DNA of 64,000 nt from Draconibacterium sp963677525 (GTDB lineage Bacteria > Bacteroidota > Bacteroidia > Bacteroidales > Prolixibacteraceae), in NCBI GenBank assembly GCA_963677525.1, contig OY781970.1, forward strand, positions 806,001 to 870,000, given 5' to 3'. Position 1 is the first letter of the stretch; every line of letters starts with the position of its first letter. Made by a program: the position numbers and the translations under genes. Below the pieces are notes generated by a model, which saw nothing but the letters and a program-made list of their open reading frames with translations, had not been told where the DNA came from and made no database searches. Positions 46,102 through 55,320 of this stretch are shown here, in pieces.

Positions 46102-48093
46102 ATGAAGCAGATACGATTAGCTGTTTTTCTTTTGATTATTATCACTTTAGGTGGATGTGGTTCTGCACGTTATGGACGTGATGCAATCTTTTCGCAGGAA
46201 ATAGGAGAATACTATAAAGCTATTGAACGGTATAAAAAGGCAAGGAAGAAAGAAAAGAGCCGGGCCAAACGTTTGGAATATGCCTACAACCTGGCTGAAT
46301 GTTACCGCGCGATTGGTTTATACGATTATGCAGCACAAAATTATAAGTTTGCTATTCGTTTGGGCTACCCTGAGGATGAAGCCCTACTGCATTATGCCGA
46401 TATGCTGCGAATAACTCAAAAATACGCAGAGGCAACAGAAACTTACAGGGCTTATCTCGATTCGGTGCCCGGCGACGAACGTGCGTTAAAAGGATTGGAA
46501 TCTATGCGAAAAACCCAGGAATGGGTAGCAAATCCAACGCGGCACATTATAAATCCCATGAAAGAAATAAATTCGCGGGCCAGCGATTTTTCTCCGGTGT
46601 TCGTAGGGGGGCGCGATAATGAAGTGATTTTCACTTCGTCGCGAAAAGCCGCAACCGGGAAAAAAGAAAGTATGATTACCGGGGAAAAATACACCGACCT
46701 GTTTCGTGCCACTTTTGGTGTGCAGCGTCAGAAGTGGGAGCAACCCAAATTACTCGACGAGGATTTGATAATAAATACCGGTGATGAGGAAGGAGCTGCC
46801 TCGCTTTCATCTTCGGGCGAACAGATGATATTTACCCGTTGCCGATACGATAAAACACAGGCTTTAGGAACTGAATTATATTCAACTTCCCAGTCGCGTG
46901 GCTCATGGTCCGATCCAATAAAACTGCAAATTGTCGGCGACAGTATCATCGCTGCTCATCCTGCATTAAGTCCCGATGGCAGTGTGTTGTATTTCGTGTC
47001 CGACATGGCCGGAGGACAGGGAGGAAAAGACATCTGGCGTGCAACAGCCGATGGAGGTACATATAGTAAACCGGTGAATCTTGGATCGGTTATTAATACC
47101 GATGGCGATGAAATGTTCCCGTTTGTTCGCGACAATGGCGAATTGTATTTTGCTTCTAACGGGCATATCGGGCAGGGTGGTTTCGATATTTTTAAGGCAG
47201 TTCAGGATGACGATGGTAACTGGACTGTAGAAAATATGGGATCGCCAATTAACTCGTCGGCCGATGACTTTGGAATTTGTTATGTTACAGGTGAAGATAA
47301 AGGAATGTTTACATCGAATCGTAAAGGATCGCGGGGTGATGATATTTATTCTTTTGTTGTTCCTCCAAAGGTTTACCAAATCGAAATTGATGTCTTTAAC
47401 AAAGAAACGAGTTCGAAACTCGACGGAGCAACCATGCGGGTAATTGGCACCGATGGTACAAATCTGAGAGTCAGGGCAAAAGGTGGAAATTTCAAGATGA
47501 AATTAAAACCCGAAACAGAATACATTTTTGCCGCCTTCAAAGATGGTTACCTGCGCGATAAAGCTGCGGCCAACACCATTGGCCTGGAAGACAGCAAAGA
47601 TTTTAGGTTCGACATGTTATTAACGCCTACCGATGCTCCAATAAAAGTTGATAATATAAACTACGAGTTTGGTAGCTGGGAATTGCTCGAAAGCTCGAAA
47701 GTAGCGCTGGATACCCTGGTTGATATTTTAAATTTTAACCCGACAATCGTTATTGAACTGATGGCACATACCGACCACGTTGGCAGCGACCAGTTTAACT
47801 TCGACCTGTCGCAAAAACGTGCACAAAGTGTGGTTGATTATCTAATTGAAAAGGGTATTAATCCGGATCGTCTCGTAGCAAAAGGTTACGGCGAAACATG
47901 GCCAAAAACAGTTACACGAGCGTTAGCGAAGCAATATGATTTCTTAAAAAGAGGCGATGAATTAACTGAAGAATTTATTATGAAACTGCCCGAAGAGCAA
48001 CAGGAAATTGCACGAAGTATTAACCGACGCACCGAATTCAGAGTATTATCGACAGATTTTATCGAGAAGTTTGATGCCGAACCGGAACGTTAA
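46102..48093 (+). CDS. porE: PorE-like T9SS outer-membrane lipoprotein (TPR, beta-propeller, CRD, OmpA)
   Basis: 663 aa from ATG 46102 (an ORF start at the TTG 46096 is spurious). The signal ends in the lipobox LGGC (Cys19). TPR repeats span about residues 25-140, and a PD40 beta-propeller about 150-420 (blades with FTSSRK, LYFVSDMAGGQGGKDIWRA and GGFDIFKA). A carboxypeptidase-regulatory-like domain covers about 425-515. An OmpA peptidoglycan-binding domain ends the protein, with AHTDHVGS and GINPDRLVAKGYGE plus a Bacteroidota-type insertion before RRTEFRV. This order is that of PorE, which links the T9SS core to peptidoglycan and supports export of proteins with C-terminal sorting domains. 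Several such clients are encoded at 4775-31268. Other OmpA/PD40 proteins share the order, so PorE is likely but not certain. Confidence 0.85.
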   Translation: MKQIRLAVFLLIIITLGGCGSARYGRDAIFSQEIGEYYKAIERYKKARKKEKSRAKRLEYAYNLAECYRAIGLYDYAAQNYKFAIRLGYPEDEALLHYADMLRITQKYAEATETYRAYLDSVPGDERALKGLESMRKTQEWVANPTRHIINPMKEINSRASDFSPVFVGGRDNEVIFTSSRKAATGKKESMITGEKYTDLFRATFGVQRQKWEQPKLLDEDLIINTGDEEGAASLSSSGEQMIFTRCRYDKTQALGTELYSTSQSRGSWSDPIKLQIVGDSIIAAHPALSPDGSVLYFVSDMAGGQGGKDIWRATADGGTYSKPVNLGSVINTDGDEMFPFVRDNGELYFASNGHIGQGGFDIFKAVQDDDGNWTVENMGSPINSSADDFGICYVTGEDKGMFTSNRKGSRGDDIYSFVVPPKVYQIEIDVFNKETSSKLDGATMRVIGTDGTNLRVRAKGGNFKMKLKPETEYIFAAFKDGYLRDKAAANTIGLEDSKDFRFDMLLTPTDAPIKVDNINYEFGSWELLESSKVALDTLVDILNFNPTIVIELMAHTDHVGSDQFNFDLSQKRAQSVVDYLIEKGINPDRLVAKGYGETWPKTVTRALAKQYDFLKRGDELTEEFIMKLPEEQQEIARSINRRTEFRVLSTDFIEKFDAEPER

Positions 48094-48340
48094 ATCGTTT
48101 CTTTTCTAGCTAATGATTAAAACCCTGCAATTTATTGTAGCTACTTAGTTTCTAGAAGCATTGAATATCGAATGATGATTAACGCATTATGATTGCAGAA
48201 GTGTATCTTGTATGAATTTCCACGTACCTTCTTTACAATCTTTAATCAAAAATCGTTAATCGATATTCATCATTCATTAACTTCTAATTCATCGAATTTC
48301 ATTTGATATTTAATCCTATGTATATCCAATGCATAGTGGT
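48094..48340. other. Intergenic region with scrambled short inverted repeats
   Basis: A spacer between convergent genes. GAATGATGA (48170-48178) and GATTAACG (48177-48184) recur as their complements TCATCATTC (48267-48275) and CGTTAATC (48254-48261). It looks like degenerate intergenic repeat sequence. No gene is seen. Confidence 0.35.
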
Positions 48341-49267
48341 TTAGTTAAGAGGTTTATAAGGAATGGAAAAGTAGAACGTTGAACCTTTTCCTTCTTCCGA
48401 TATGAAGCCAATTGTTCCATTTAATAATTCTACGTGACCTTTGCAAATGGCAAGCCCTAATCCAACTCCTTCATAGGTTTTGTCGCGTTCGTTATGAGCC
48501 TTTTGGAAACGTTTAAAAACAAATTTCTGGGCTTCTGCTGAAATGCCAATTCCGGTATCTTTTACATAGAAAATTATCTTGTTGTCTTTCAGTTGGTAAC
48601 TTAGTTTTATCGATCCCGAGTTGGTGTATTTATTGGCGTTGTTAAGTAGGTTTGTTATTACCTGTCGCAATTTATTTCTGTCGGTTTTTATTTGGCACAA
48701 CGAATCGTCAAGTCCTTTTTCTAAAGAGAAGTGAATGTCCTTTTTTATGGTGGGGCTGAAGGTTAATTCCAGAGTGTCAAGAAATTTGTTCAAATTCACG
48801 TTGTCATCGTAAACTTTAACATTTCCAGTTTCAATCATCGAAATATCTATCAGCTCTTCAACGATATGAAGTAACTGGTTTGAACTTTGTGTTATAACAT
48901 TGATTATTCTTTTTGTTTCCTGATCGCTAAGTTTTTCTGATTTAAGTATGTCCGAAAATCCAATAATACTGTTCATCGGGGTTCTTATCTCGTGCGAAAT
49001 GTTTTGAAGAAAGGCTGATTTTAGTTTCTTGCTTCTGATTGCTTCTGTTTCTGCTTTATGCACTTTCGACAAGTGCCTTTTTACCATGTAAAAGAGTAGA
49101 ACAGAGGTGAAGGCTACATAGAACCAACCTTTGTATGTTTGTAAATTAGTAAGCAGTTCTTTATCATCGGTAAGCGTTAACAGAAACTTGTCGGAAAAAA
49201 GAATCCATGCTCCTCCAAGAAGCAAGTATATTAGGGTTATTTTATATTCAAATCTTGTTTTTTTCAT
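48341..49267 (-). CDS. Membrane sensor histidine kinase
   Basis: 308 aa with two N-terminal membrane helices (about residues 9-25 and 48-62) enclosing only a short extracytoplasmic loop, so the sensory part is minimal. The dimerisation domain has the phospho-acceptor His92 in FLQNISHEIRTPMNSIIGFSDIL (shown only by its core SHEIRTP). The ATPase domain has LLNNANKYTNSG (N box), KDTGIGI (G1) and GVGLGLAI (G2). No receiver domain or adjacent response regulator is present, so it is an orphan kinase in this window. It is on the same strand as the upstream K+-channel gene, but a 240-base gap separates them. The signal is unknown. Confidence 0.92.
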   Translation of the reverse strand: MKKTRFEYKITLIYLLLGGAWILFSDKFLLTLTDDKELLTNLQTYKGWFYVAFTSVLLFYMVKRHLSKVHKAETEAIRSKKLKSAFLQNISHEIRTPMNSIIGFSDILKSEKLSDQETKRIINVITQSSNQLLHIVEELIDISMIETGNVKVYDDNVNLNKFLDTLELTFSPTIKKDIHFSLEKGLDDSLCQIKTDRNKLRQVITNLLNNANKYTNSGSIKLSYQLKDNKIIFYVKDTGIGISAEAQKFVFKRFQKAHNERDKTYEGVGLGLAICKGHVELLNGTIGFISEEGKGSTFYFSIPYKPLN

Positions 49268-49509
49268 TCATCCTTAATTGTGTGAGAATTTAAGCGCTTT
49301 GTATCTCGTTTTTTTTCTGTAATAGTCTGAATTTTAGTATTGTTATTAGAATGTTTTTTAAGATTTATGTCAGTGAAATGTCATCCCTGTTCGTTTTCCG
49401 AAACGGGCTGTTTTTATGCCTGATCGAGAAAAATAATAAAAAGCTCAATCTAGCTTATTAGAGTGCTATTTAAAAAGATTTTTCGTTTTTTGCATTGTTC
49501 CGAAAAATA

Positions 49510-50562
49510 TCATTCCTCTTTTTCCATTACTACAGCCAGCTTCTTGATTTGTTCAGGGTTTCCGAGAACAAAAAGCTGGTCGTTGCGAGAAAGTATCATT
49601 TGAGGATCGGGATTAAAAACATATCGTGCACCGCTTATTTTTATTCCGATAATATTTGCTCCGGTCGATTCCCTCACTTTTAATTCTGCAATCGACTTGC
49701 CAACAAAGCGCTGGGCAAGTTTATTACACGATACTTCTTCGAGCGTAACATCCTGTGTTTTTTGAAGCAATATATATTCGATAAATTCAACTACATCGGG
49801 TTGGTGAACAAGTTTGGCCATACGTTGTCCTCCAATACGTTCAGGCATGATTACATTGGTGGCACCGGCACGTTTTAATTTCATCTGGCTTTCCAGTTCC
49901 GAGGCACGGCTGATTACCGTTAGTCCTGGATTCATACTGCGTGCAGTAAGTACAACAAACACATTATCAGCATCGTTTGGGGTGGTTGCAATCAATGCCC
50001 TTGCACGATTTATACCAGCTTGTTCCAGTACATCCTCGTGGGTTGCATCGCCTTTTATATAAAGCAATTCGGGATTCTCGCTTACCCTGGAAATTACGTT
50101 GTCGCGTTTGTCGAGAATTACAAACTCTACGTTGTTCTCTTCAAGCTCCATGGCTGCCTGCTCACCATTTCTGCCATAACCCACAATAATAACGTGGTCT
50201 TTTAATTTTGCGATTTTTTTGTCCACTCTGTACGTTTTAATATAGTTAGCCAATTCTCCGTCAAAAACAAACCGAGCCATATTCGAACCTACATATGCCA
50301 AACTACCCAAACTGGATATAATTAATCCAATAGTAAAAACCTTGCCCGGGTCGGATAAAGGATGAGAACCTACCTCTTTAAAACCAACGGTTGAGATGGT
50401 TATTACAGTCATGTATAAACTGTCCAGAAAAGTCATGTCCTCGATGTAATAATAACCTGCAGTACCGGCCACTAAAATGGAGGTTAGAAGTCCTATCCCC
50501 ACTTTTATTGTACGACTCGATACTTCATGAAATTTATTGTATGGTTGACTCGAAGTACTCAT
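49510..50562 (-). CDS. Two-TM potassium channel with RCK (TrkA-N) domain
   Basis: 350 aa. TM1 is about residues 18-40 and TM2 about 75-97, with a pore helix and filter TISTVGFKEV between (Thr58-Phe61); most K+ channels have TVGYGD here. An RCK N-domain follows with Rossmann loop GYGRNGEQ (128-135), an acidic LDKRDN turn that may bind NAD or another nucleotide, and KGDATHEDVL. An RCK C-domain follows at about 260-345. It resembles MthK-type ligand-gated channels, which form tetramers in the inner membrane. Its gene starts immediately after the stop of DUF2851 (start at 50562, stop ending at 50563), so the two are probably co-transcribed. Confidence 0.93.
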   Translation of the reverse strand: MSTSSQPYNKFHEVSSRTIKVGIGLLTSILVAGTAGYYYIEDMTFLDSLYMTVITISTVGFKEVGSHPLSDPGKVFTIGLIISSLGSLAYVGSNMARFVFDGELANYIKTYRVDKKIAKLKDHVIIVGYGRNGEQAAMELEENNVEFVILDKRDNVISRVSENPELLYIKGDATHEDVLEQAGINRARALIATTPNDADNVFVVLTARSMNPGLTVISRASELESQMKLKRAGATNVIMPERIGGQRMAKLVHQPDVVEFIEYILLQKTQDVTLEEVSCNKLAQRFVGKSIAELKVRESTGANIIGIKISGARYVFNPDPQMILSRNDQLFVLGNPEQIKKLAVVMEKEE

Positions 50563-51870
50563 TTAACCGGCCTGATTTTGATAAGTTGAAATTAGTTTTA
50601 CGCCTATCTGGCAATTTAAGCATTTTTTTGTTTCGCAGTAACAGTTTTTTAGTTGAAGTAGTGCCTGTGTTTCGAAAGCGCAATGTGCTTCTATTCCCAG
50701 TTTTGTCCATTTCGAAATAACAGAGTTGTTTTCTGCAGGCAACTGCTCAAGAAAGTCCAGTGCCCGGTTTTTTAAATAATGCTTGTTTTGTTTTTCCCCG
50801 TAAACAAATAAAAAAGGAATCACGGTGTTGATAATGATGAGGTTGGCCGAATTTTCTCCCAACTCTTTGGTCGTTGTGTTTTTAGATGATTTGTTGAAGT
50901 TATAATGCGAATCCCAGTATTCTGACGCTTTTACCTTAAATAGTTTTTTTAGTTCATCGATGGAATCAATTTCAATAATTTTTGAAAATAAACCTTCTGA
51001 CTGATGTATCAGCGCTACCAGTTGCGAAATTCGAACCGTCGGGAAATTAACCGGGCGCAAACGCATAAATTTCCATAGATGGCTTTCCATTGCCTGCAAC
51101 TTGTACTTTTTGTAAAGGAACGAATATTCTTCCCGTAACTGCAGGTAGTATTCATCACCTAAAAGTTGATTGTTGAGCAACCCGGAGTTTCCAAATAACA
51201 AAGCTTCCAGCTGAAACGAGCTGTTTTTATGCTTTGCAAGAATACTCATCGGAAGCGACTTGGCCAGCAACTCAAAAGGAATGGCATTTACTTTAAAACC
51301 AAACATCCGTGCCAGCATCTGGTAGAACGTTTCGTTCCAGTTGTTGTCGTTTTGTGTCAGCCGCGAAACAATGTCCTCTGTTTTATTTTCTAGTCGTTCG
51401 ATCATTAACCGGTTAAAACCCAATTGCAGAATTACAGGGTCGATTTTGTAAAATTGTTCCTCGCAGGCGATCCATGTTTGGGCATCGAGCAACGACTGGT
51501 AATTTTGTTGAAGGTGTTGTGGATACTCCAGAATCAATGTCGGGATTGGCTCCCCGTTACTTCGTTTAATTACAACATCGGCACTTTCAACCACATGCAA
51601 AATTACGTTATCGTAGTTTTTATCGTGCTGGTGTTTGTGCTGGTTCCAATGCGATGCTTTTTTGTGGATTTCGATGTTCCCGGCCCAAATTGTTTGACCG
51701 ATCCTGATTTTTGCATTGAAAAAGTCGGGACCGGAATCAGTGTTTCGTTTCCCCGGATTTAAAATTTCGAGTGTTTCTCCCTGTGTCGTTTCTATATCTT
51801 TGGAAATAAACTGACGGCTTTCCCATATGTATTGTAAAAATTCTTCGGGCATATTTTTTGGGGTATTCAT
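50563..51870 (-). CDS. DUF2851 family protein
   Basis: 435 aa, soluble, with no signal peptide. It matches the DUF2851 family found in Bacteroidota: N-terminal EFLQYIWESRQFISKDIET, the motif RNTDSGPDFFNAKIRIG (residues about 42-58) and GNIEIHKKASHWNQHKH, then an all-helical remainder. The conserved NTDSGPDF/EIHxxxSDW-like region recalls an active or ligand-binding site, but no function has been established that I know of. Its stop adjoins the K+-channel start, which suggests coupled translation. Confidence 0.85.
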   Translation of the reverse strand: MNTPKNMPEEFLQYIWESRQFISKDIETTQGETLEILNPGKRNTDSGPDFFNAKIRIGQTIWAGNIEIHKKASHWNQHKHQHDKNYDNVILHVVESADVVIKRSNGEPIPTLILEYPQHLQQNYQSLLDAQTWIACEEQFYKIDPVILQLGFNRLMIERLENKTEDIVSRLTQNDNNWNETFYQMLARMFGFKVNAIPFELLAKSLPMSILAKHKNSSFQLEALLFGNSGLLNNQLLGDEYYLQLREEYSFLYKKYKLQAMESHLWKFMRLRPVNFPTVRISQLVALIHQSEGLFSKIIEIDSIDELKKLFKVKASEYWDSHYNFNKSSKNTTTKELGENSANLIIINTVIPFLFVYGEKQNKHYLKNRALDFLEQLPAENNSVISKWTKLGIEAHCAFETQALLQLKNCYCETKKCLNCQIGVKLISTYQNQAG

Positions 51871-52012
51871 TCGCTTATAATTCGTTCATTCTTAAAGATA
51901 AGGAAAATCAAAGAATTATACGGTTACATTTTGCCATAATAATTTTTATGTATCTAATATTTTTGGTGAAAGGAGCGACTGAATGTTTAGGTATTCAGGC
52001 AGAAGACTCACA

Positions 52013-52546
52013 TTATTTGTATCGTATTTTTCGAAAAATATCCCACAAAACAATGCCCGCGCTAACTGAAATGTTGAAAGAATGTTTTATCCCGAATTGT
52101 GGAATTTCGATACTGCCATCGCAAATATTAACCACCGATTGTTTCACGCCTTTTACCTCGTTACCAAAAACAAGTGCTAGTTTTTCATCCTTTTCAGGAT
52201 TAAAATCGGGCAGCATAATGCTGTTATCAACCTGTTCGATTGCGTAAACTTTATAGCCGTTTCCCTGTAGTTTTTTAACTACCTCTTCCGTCTCTTCAAC
52301 GTATTCCCAGCTAACCGATTTTTCAGCATCAAGAGCTGTCTTTCTGATTTCGTTATTCGGTGGCGTGGCAGTAATCCCGCAGAGATAGATTTTTTCAATC
52401 AGTAAGGCATCTGAAGTTCGGAAGACAGAACCAATATTATTGCAACTTCTGATATTATCTAAAACAACTGTTATCGGGGTTTTCTCCGATTTTTTGTATT
52501 CTTCAACCGTTAAACGGCCTAATTCTATGTTTCTTAATTTGCGCAT
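52013..52546 (-). CDS. TrmH-family (SpoU) RNA 2'-O-methyltransferase
   Basis: 177 aa, the size of a minimal SPOUT methyltransferase. All three family motifs are visible: NIRSCNNIGSVFRTSDA (motif 1), LVFGNEVKGV (motif 2, SAM-binding knot) and IEIPQFGIKHSFNISVSAG (motif 3). Such enzymes methylate the ribose of tRNA or rRNA; the target site is not predictable because there is no extra RNA-binding domain. It stands between the DUF2851 gene and arginine deiminase on the same strand. Confidence 0.92.
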   Translation of the reverse strand: MRKLRNIELGRLTVEEYKKSEKTPITVVLDNIRSCNNIGSVFRTSDALLIEKIYLCGITATPPNNEIRKTALDAEKSVSWEYVEETEEVVKKLQGNGYKVYAIEQVDNSIMLPDFNPEKDEKLALVFGNEVKGVKQSVVNICDGSIEIPQFGIKHSFNISVSAGIVLWDIFRKIRYK

Positions 52547-52620
52547 TCTTTTTTTATCAGTTTTGCCATTTTTTATTTCAGATTTATTTAATCAGAACAT
52601 ATCGAAAGGTCAATCAAAAA

Positions 52621-53880
52621 TTACCAGTTTACTGCCGCTCGTCGTATGGGCATAGTCATACAACGGGCTCCACCGCCGCCACGGGCCAGTTCCGATCCGG
52701 CAATTGTTACAACACACTTTTTATAGTCGTCGGGCGAAATTTTTCCTTCGATAACATCGGAGGCTGCCAGTATTTCGTAACCGTTATAACTTAATTCGTC
52801 CAGGGTATGTACATTTCGTTGATATCCGATTATTTTACCGGGTGCAAAGGCAAAAAAGTTGGCGCCGCTGTGCCACTGTTCTCGTTCCTGCACCCAGGTG
52901 TCGCCGCTGCCACCACAATATATTGGCTTCAAATCCATTCCCAGTTTTTTTAGCGCAGCGGGGATGTTGGCATGTTCTTCAATTTTTGAAACATTACCGT
53001 TTTCAATTTCAATATGAATCGTCCTGAAACGGCTCATGCCAAAAACAACCGGGGCGTAACACATACATTCATTTGCATTCAGAAATGTAAAAACCATGTC
53101 GAGATGGATAAACGATTCGGGAGATTCAGGCAATTCCTGAACAATAATGTGGTGTTTCTCTTTTTTCTGTTGTTTGATATTTTCGATAATAAAATCGATT
53201 CCCTGCGTGCTGGTTCGTACTCCCGTTCCGATAACAAAAATATCTTTCCTGGCAATTTGTACATCGCCTCCTTCAATTTTAGAGTTCCGGTTAACCACAA
53301 TCCCTTCTTTTGGTTTTCCCGGGTTTATTATTTCAGTTTCAATGTCGGGATGATATTTAAATATTGCTTCCATTAGTACTGACTCGCGCTCGCGAACAGG
53401 ATTGGCCATCTTGCCAATCAACATGTGGTTATTCATTCCCATGGCTGAGTCGCGGGTGAAAAAAAGGTTGTGAAGAGGGCGTAGTAAAAAACGCTCGTTA
53501 CTCAGGTAGTTGGTGAGATTGTTCTTTTCCAGAACAACACCTTCAATCAGTAAATCGGCAAGTTTTTTTGGATCATGATCCGTAAATGCACAGCATGATT
53601 CAATCCGTTCCGACAGGCAAACTTCATTTAATAATTCATCTCTCGCCTGTTGGTTTTGTAAAATGTCGGTCAGTAATGTTTTTATCTCGAAAGCAGTTGT
53701 AATTTTTTTTAAAACACCTGATAGCTGGGCATATTCTTTCGAAGCAATCGATAAATTCAGAATATCACTGTATAATGCTCTTTCAGCATTTTTAGGAGTC
53801 ATATTTTCAACCTCAGAACCCGGCGTGTGAATAATAACAGCTTCCAGCTTTCCTATTTCCGAATGAATACATGTTTTCAT
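52621..53880 (-). CDS. arcA: Arginine deiminase
   Basis: 419 aa, full length. It hydrolyses arginine to citrulline and ammonia in the cytoplasm. Visible features: NLFFTRDSAMG (residues about 138-148), IEGGDVQ, the His-containing HLDMVFT (about 275) and the catalytic nucleophile Cys407 in GGGGARCMTMPI. No carbamoyltransferase (arcB), carbamate kinase (arcC) or arginine antiporter gene is next to it. It may therefore act as a lone nitrogen-release enzyme, or the other genes are elsewhere. The start is ATG at 53880, with a possible -7 box (CAAAGATA on the plus strand at 53961-53968) upstream. Confidence 0.95.
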   Translation of the reverse strand: MKTCIHSEIGKLEAVIIHTPGSEVENMTPKNAERALYSDILNLSIASKEYAQLSGVLKKITTAFEIKTLLTDILQNQQARDELLNEVCLSERIESCCAFTDHDPKKLADLLIEGVVLEKNNLTNYLSNERFLLRPLHNLFFTRDSAMGMNNHMLIGKMANPVRERESVLMEAIFKYHPDIETEIINPGKPKEGIVVNRNSKIEGGDVQIARKDIFVIGTGVRTSTQGIDFIIENIKQQKKEKHHIIVQELPESPESFIHLDMVFTFLNANECMCYAPVVFGMSRFRTIHIEIENGNVSKIEEHANIPAALKKLGMDLKPIYCGGSGDTWVQEREQWHSGANFFAFAPGKIIGYQRNVHTLDELSYNGYEILAASDVIEGKISPDDYKKCVVTIAGSELARGGGGARCMTMPIRRAAVNW

Positions 53881-53996
53881 ATATCCTAAATTGTTTAATG
53901 ATTAAAACAAGCAAGGAACAGATCCATTAACTTTGCTATCCTTATATTGTTTGAACACGCCAAAGATATAAACTTTGGATGGGCTATAATTGATAA

Positions 53997-54623
53997 ATGA
54001 TTTATTCGTTCTACATTTATGTTATTAAAAATGTTTCGTTGAGGAAGTTTGTTTATATACTGATTTTTTTCGCCTTTGCACTTACAGTAACAGCACAGGA
54101 AAAAGATACCTCCAATATAACCTTTGGCTATATTGAAAATGGCGATACCATAATATTTAAGAATATTAAGGAGGTGGTTGTATTCCCGGACCGAAAGTTC
54201 AAAAATAATAGGCAGTACCGTCGTTATTCGCGCTATGTTCAAAAGGTGAAAAAAGTATATCCTGTCGCTGTTGAAGCGCGTAAATTACTTGAAAAATACG
54301 AACCCTTGTATTATGCTACGGAAAGTCAAAAGGAACGCCGGAAGATGATGAAACAACTGGAAAAAGAGTTGCTCGATAAGCATCTGGATGAAATGAAAAA
54401 GTGGTCGATTACCGACGGCCGTATTTTGTTGAAACTGATTAATCGGGAAACAGAACGTACTCCGTATTCGATAATAAAAGATTTCAGGGGAGGAATGAGC
54501 GCTGTGTTCTGGCAGGGTATAGCTCGAATTTTTAAAAATAATCTTAAGGATGAATATGATCCGGAAGAAGAGGATAAAATACTGGAAGAAATTGTTGTAT
54601 TGATTGAATTAGGTTATATATAA
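53997..54623 (+). CDS. DUF4294 family protein, secreted
   Basis: 208 aa with a hydrophobic leader ending near TVTAQ (about residue 34), so it is probably exported to the periplasm. The mature part matches DUF4294 of Bacteroidota: GDTIIFKNIKEVVVFPDRKF, a charged YRRYSRYVQKVKKVYPVAVEA stretch and an ITDGRILLKLINRETERTPYSIIKDFRGGMSAVFWQ core (described by its DGRILLKLI and GGMSAVFWQ parts), with an acidic tail. The function of the family is not known to me. It is transcribed away from arginine deiminase and has no partner genes. Confidence 0.82.
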   Translation: MIYSFYIYVIKNVSLRKFVYILIFFAFALTVTAQEKDTSNITFGYIENGDTIIFKNIKEVVVFPDRKFKNNRQYRRYSRYVQKVKKVYPVAVEARKLLEKYEPLYYATESQKERRKMMKQLEKELLDKHLDEMKKWSITDGRILLKLINRETERTPYSIIKDFRGGMSAVFWQGIARIFKNNLKDEYDPEEEDKILEEIVVLIELGYI

Positions 54624-54726
54624 CGTATTGTCGATGAAACGAGCAGAATAAATAGCCTTTTTAATATACCGGAACATGATTGTGCGAGTTACATGAGTTT
54701 CTCTAAAAAATTTGAATTATAAACGA

Positions 54727-55293
54727 ATGAAAAAGGAAATCAGAACTTTTGTTGCCATAAAAATTGTTCCGGGAAAGGAAATTCTTAAGCAGATGAATCG
54801 CTTAAAAAAGACCTTTTGGAACGAGCGAATAAACTGGGTGGATACTAACAATCTTCATTTAACCCTGCGATTTTTTGGAAATACAACCCGCGAACAATTA
54901 TATGAGCTGGTAGATTGTTTTGATGAATTGTCAGGTAACATTAATCGGTTTGATTTAAATATTAAAGGAACAGGCTATTTTAAGAGCAAAGGTCAGCCCC
55001 GTGTTTTGTTTGTAAAAATTGATGAGTCGGAAACTTTAATTCAACTTGCAAAGACAATCGAAAAATGTGCAGTAGCTGCCGGTTTTGAGAAAGAAGTAAA
55101 ACCGTTTAAGGCGCACCTTACATTGGGCCGAATCAAATATCTGCAGAACAAATCGAAGTTTTTTTCGATTGTTAATGAATTAACGGAAATCGATTACCAA
55201 CAAGTACATGTAAGCGAGTTTATCTTATATCAAAGCATTCTTCGTCCTGAGGGGCCGATTTATAAAGTGATTAAAAAATTTGAGTTGAAATAA
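54727..55293 (+). CDS. thpR: 2',3'-cyclic phosphodiesterase / 2'-5' RNA ligase family protein
   Basis: 188 aa from ATG 54727 (an in-frame TTG lies at 54712). Two HxTx motifs, HLTL at residues 44-47 and HLTL at 130-133, form the catalytic pair of the 2H phosphoesterase superfamily. The N-terminal RTFVAIKI and the overall length fit bacterial ThpR/LigT. The enzyme opens 2',3'-cyclic phosphates on RNA ends; it acts in the cytoplasm. Start choice rests on the first ATG before the conserved beta strand. Confidence 0.92.
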   Translation: MKKEIRTFVAIKIVPGKEILKQMNRLKKTFWNERINWVDTNNLHLTLRFFGNTTREQLYELVDCFDELSGNINRFDLNIKGTGYFKSKGQPRVLFVKIDESETLIQLAKTIEKCAVAAGFEKEVKPFKAHLTLGRIKYLQNKSKFFSIVNELTEIDYQQVHVSEFILYQSILRPEGPIYKVIKKFELK

Positions 55294-55320
55294 TTGTTTA
55301 TAGATGATTATGGTGTTGGC

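Noticed and set aside
49380..49415. Hairpin CCC...GGG near CGTTTTCCGAAACG as a terminator
   Set aside because: The stem has mismatches and would read on the plus strand, opposite to both flanking genes.
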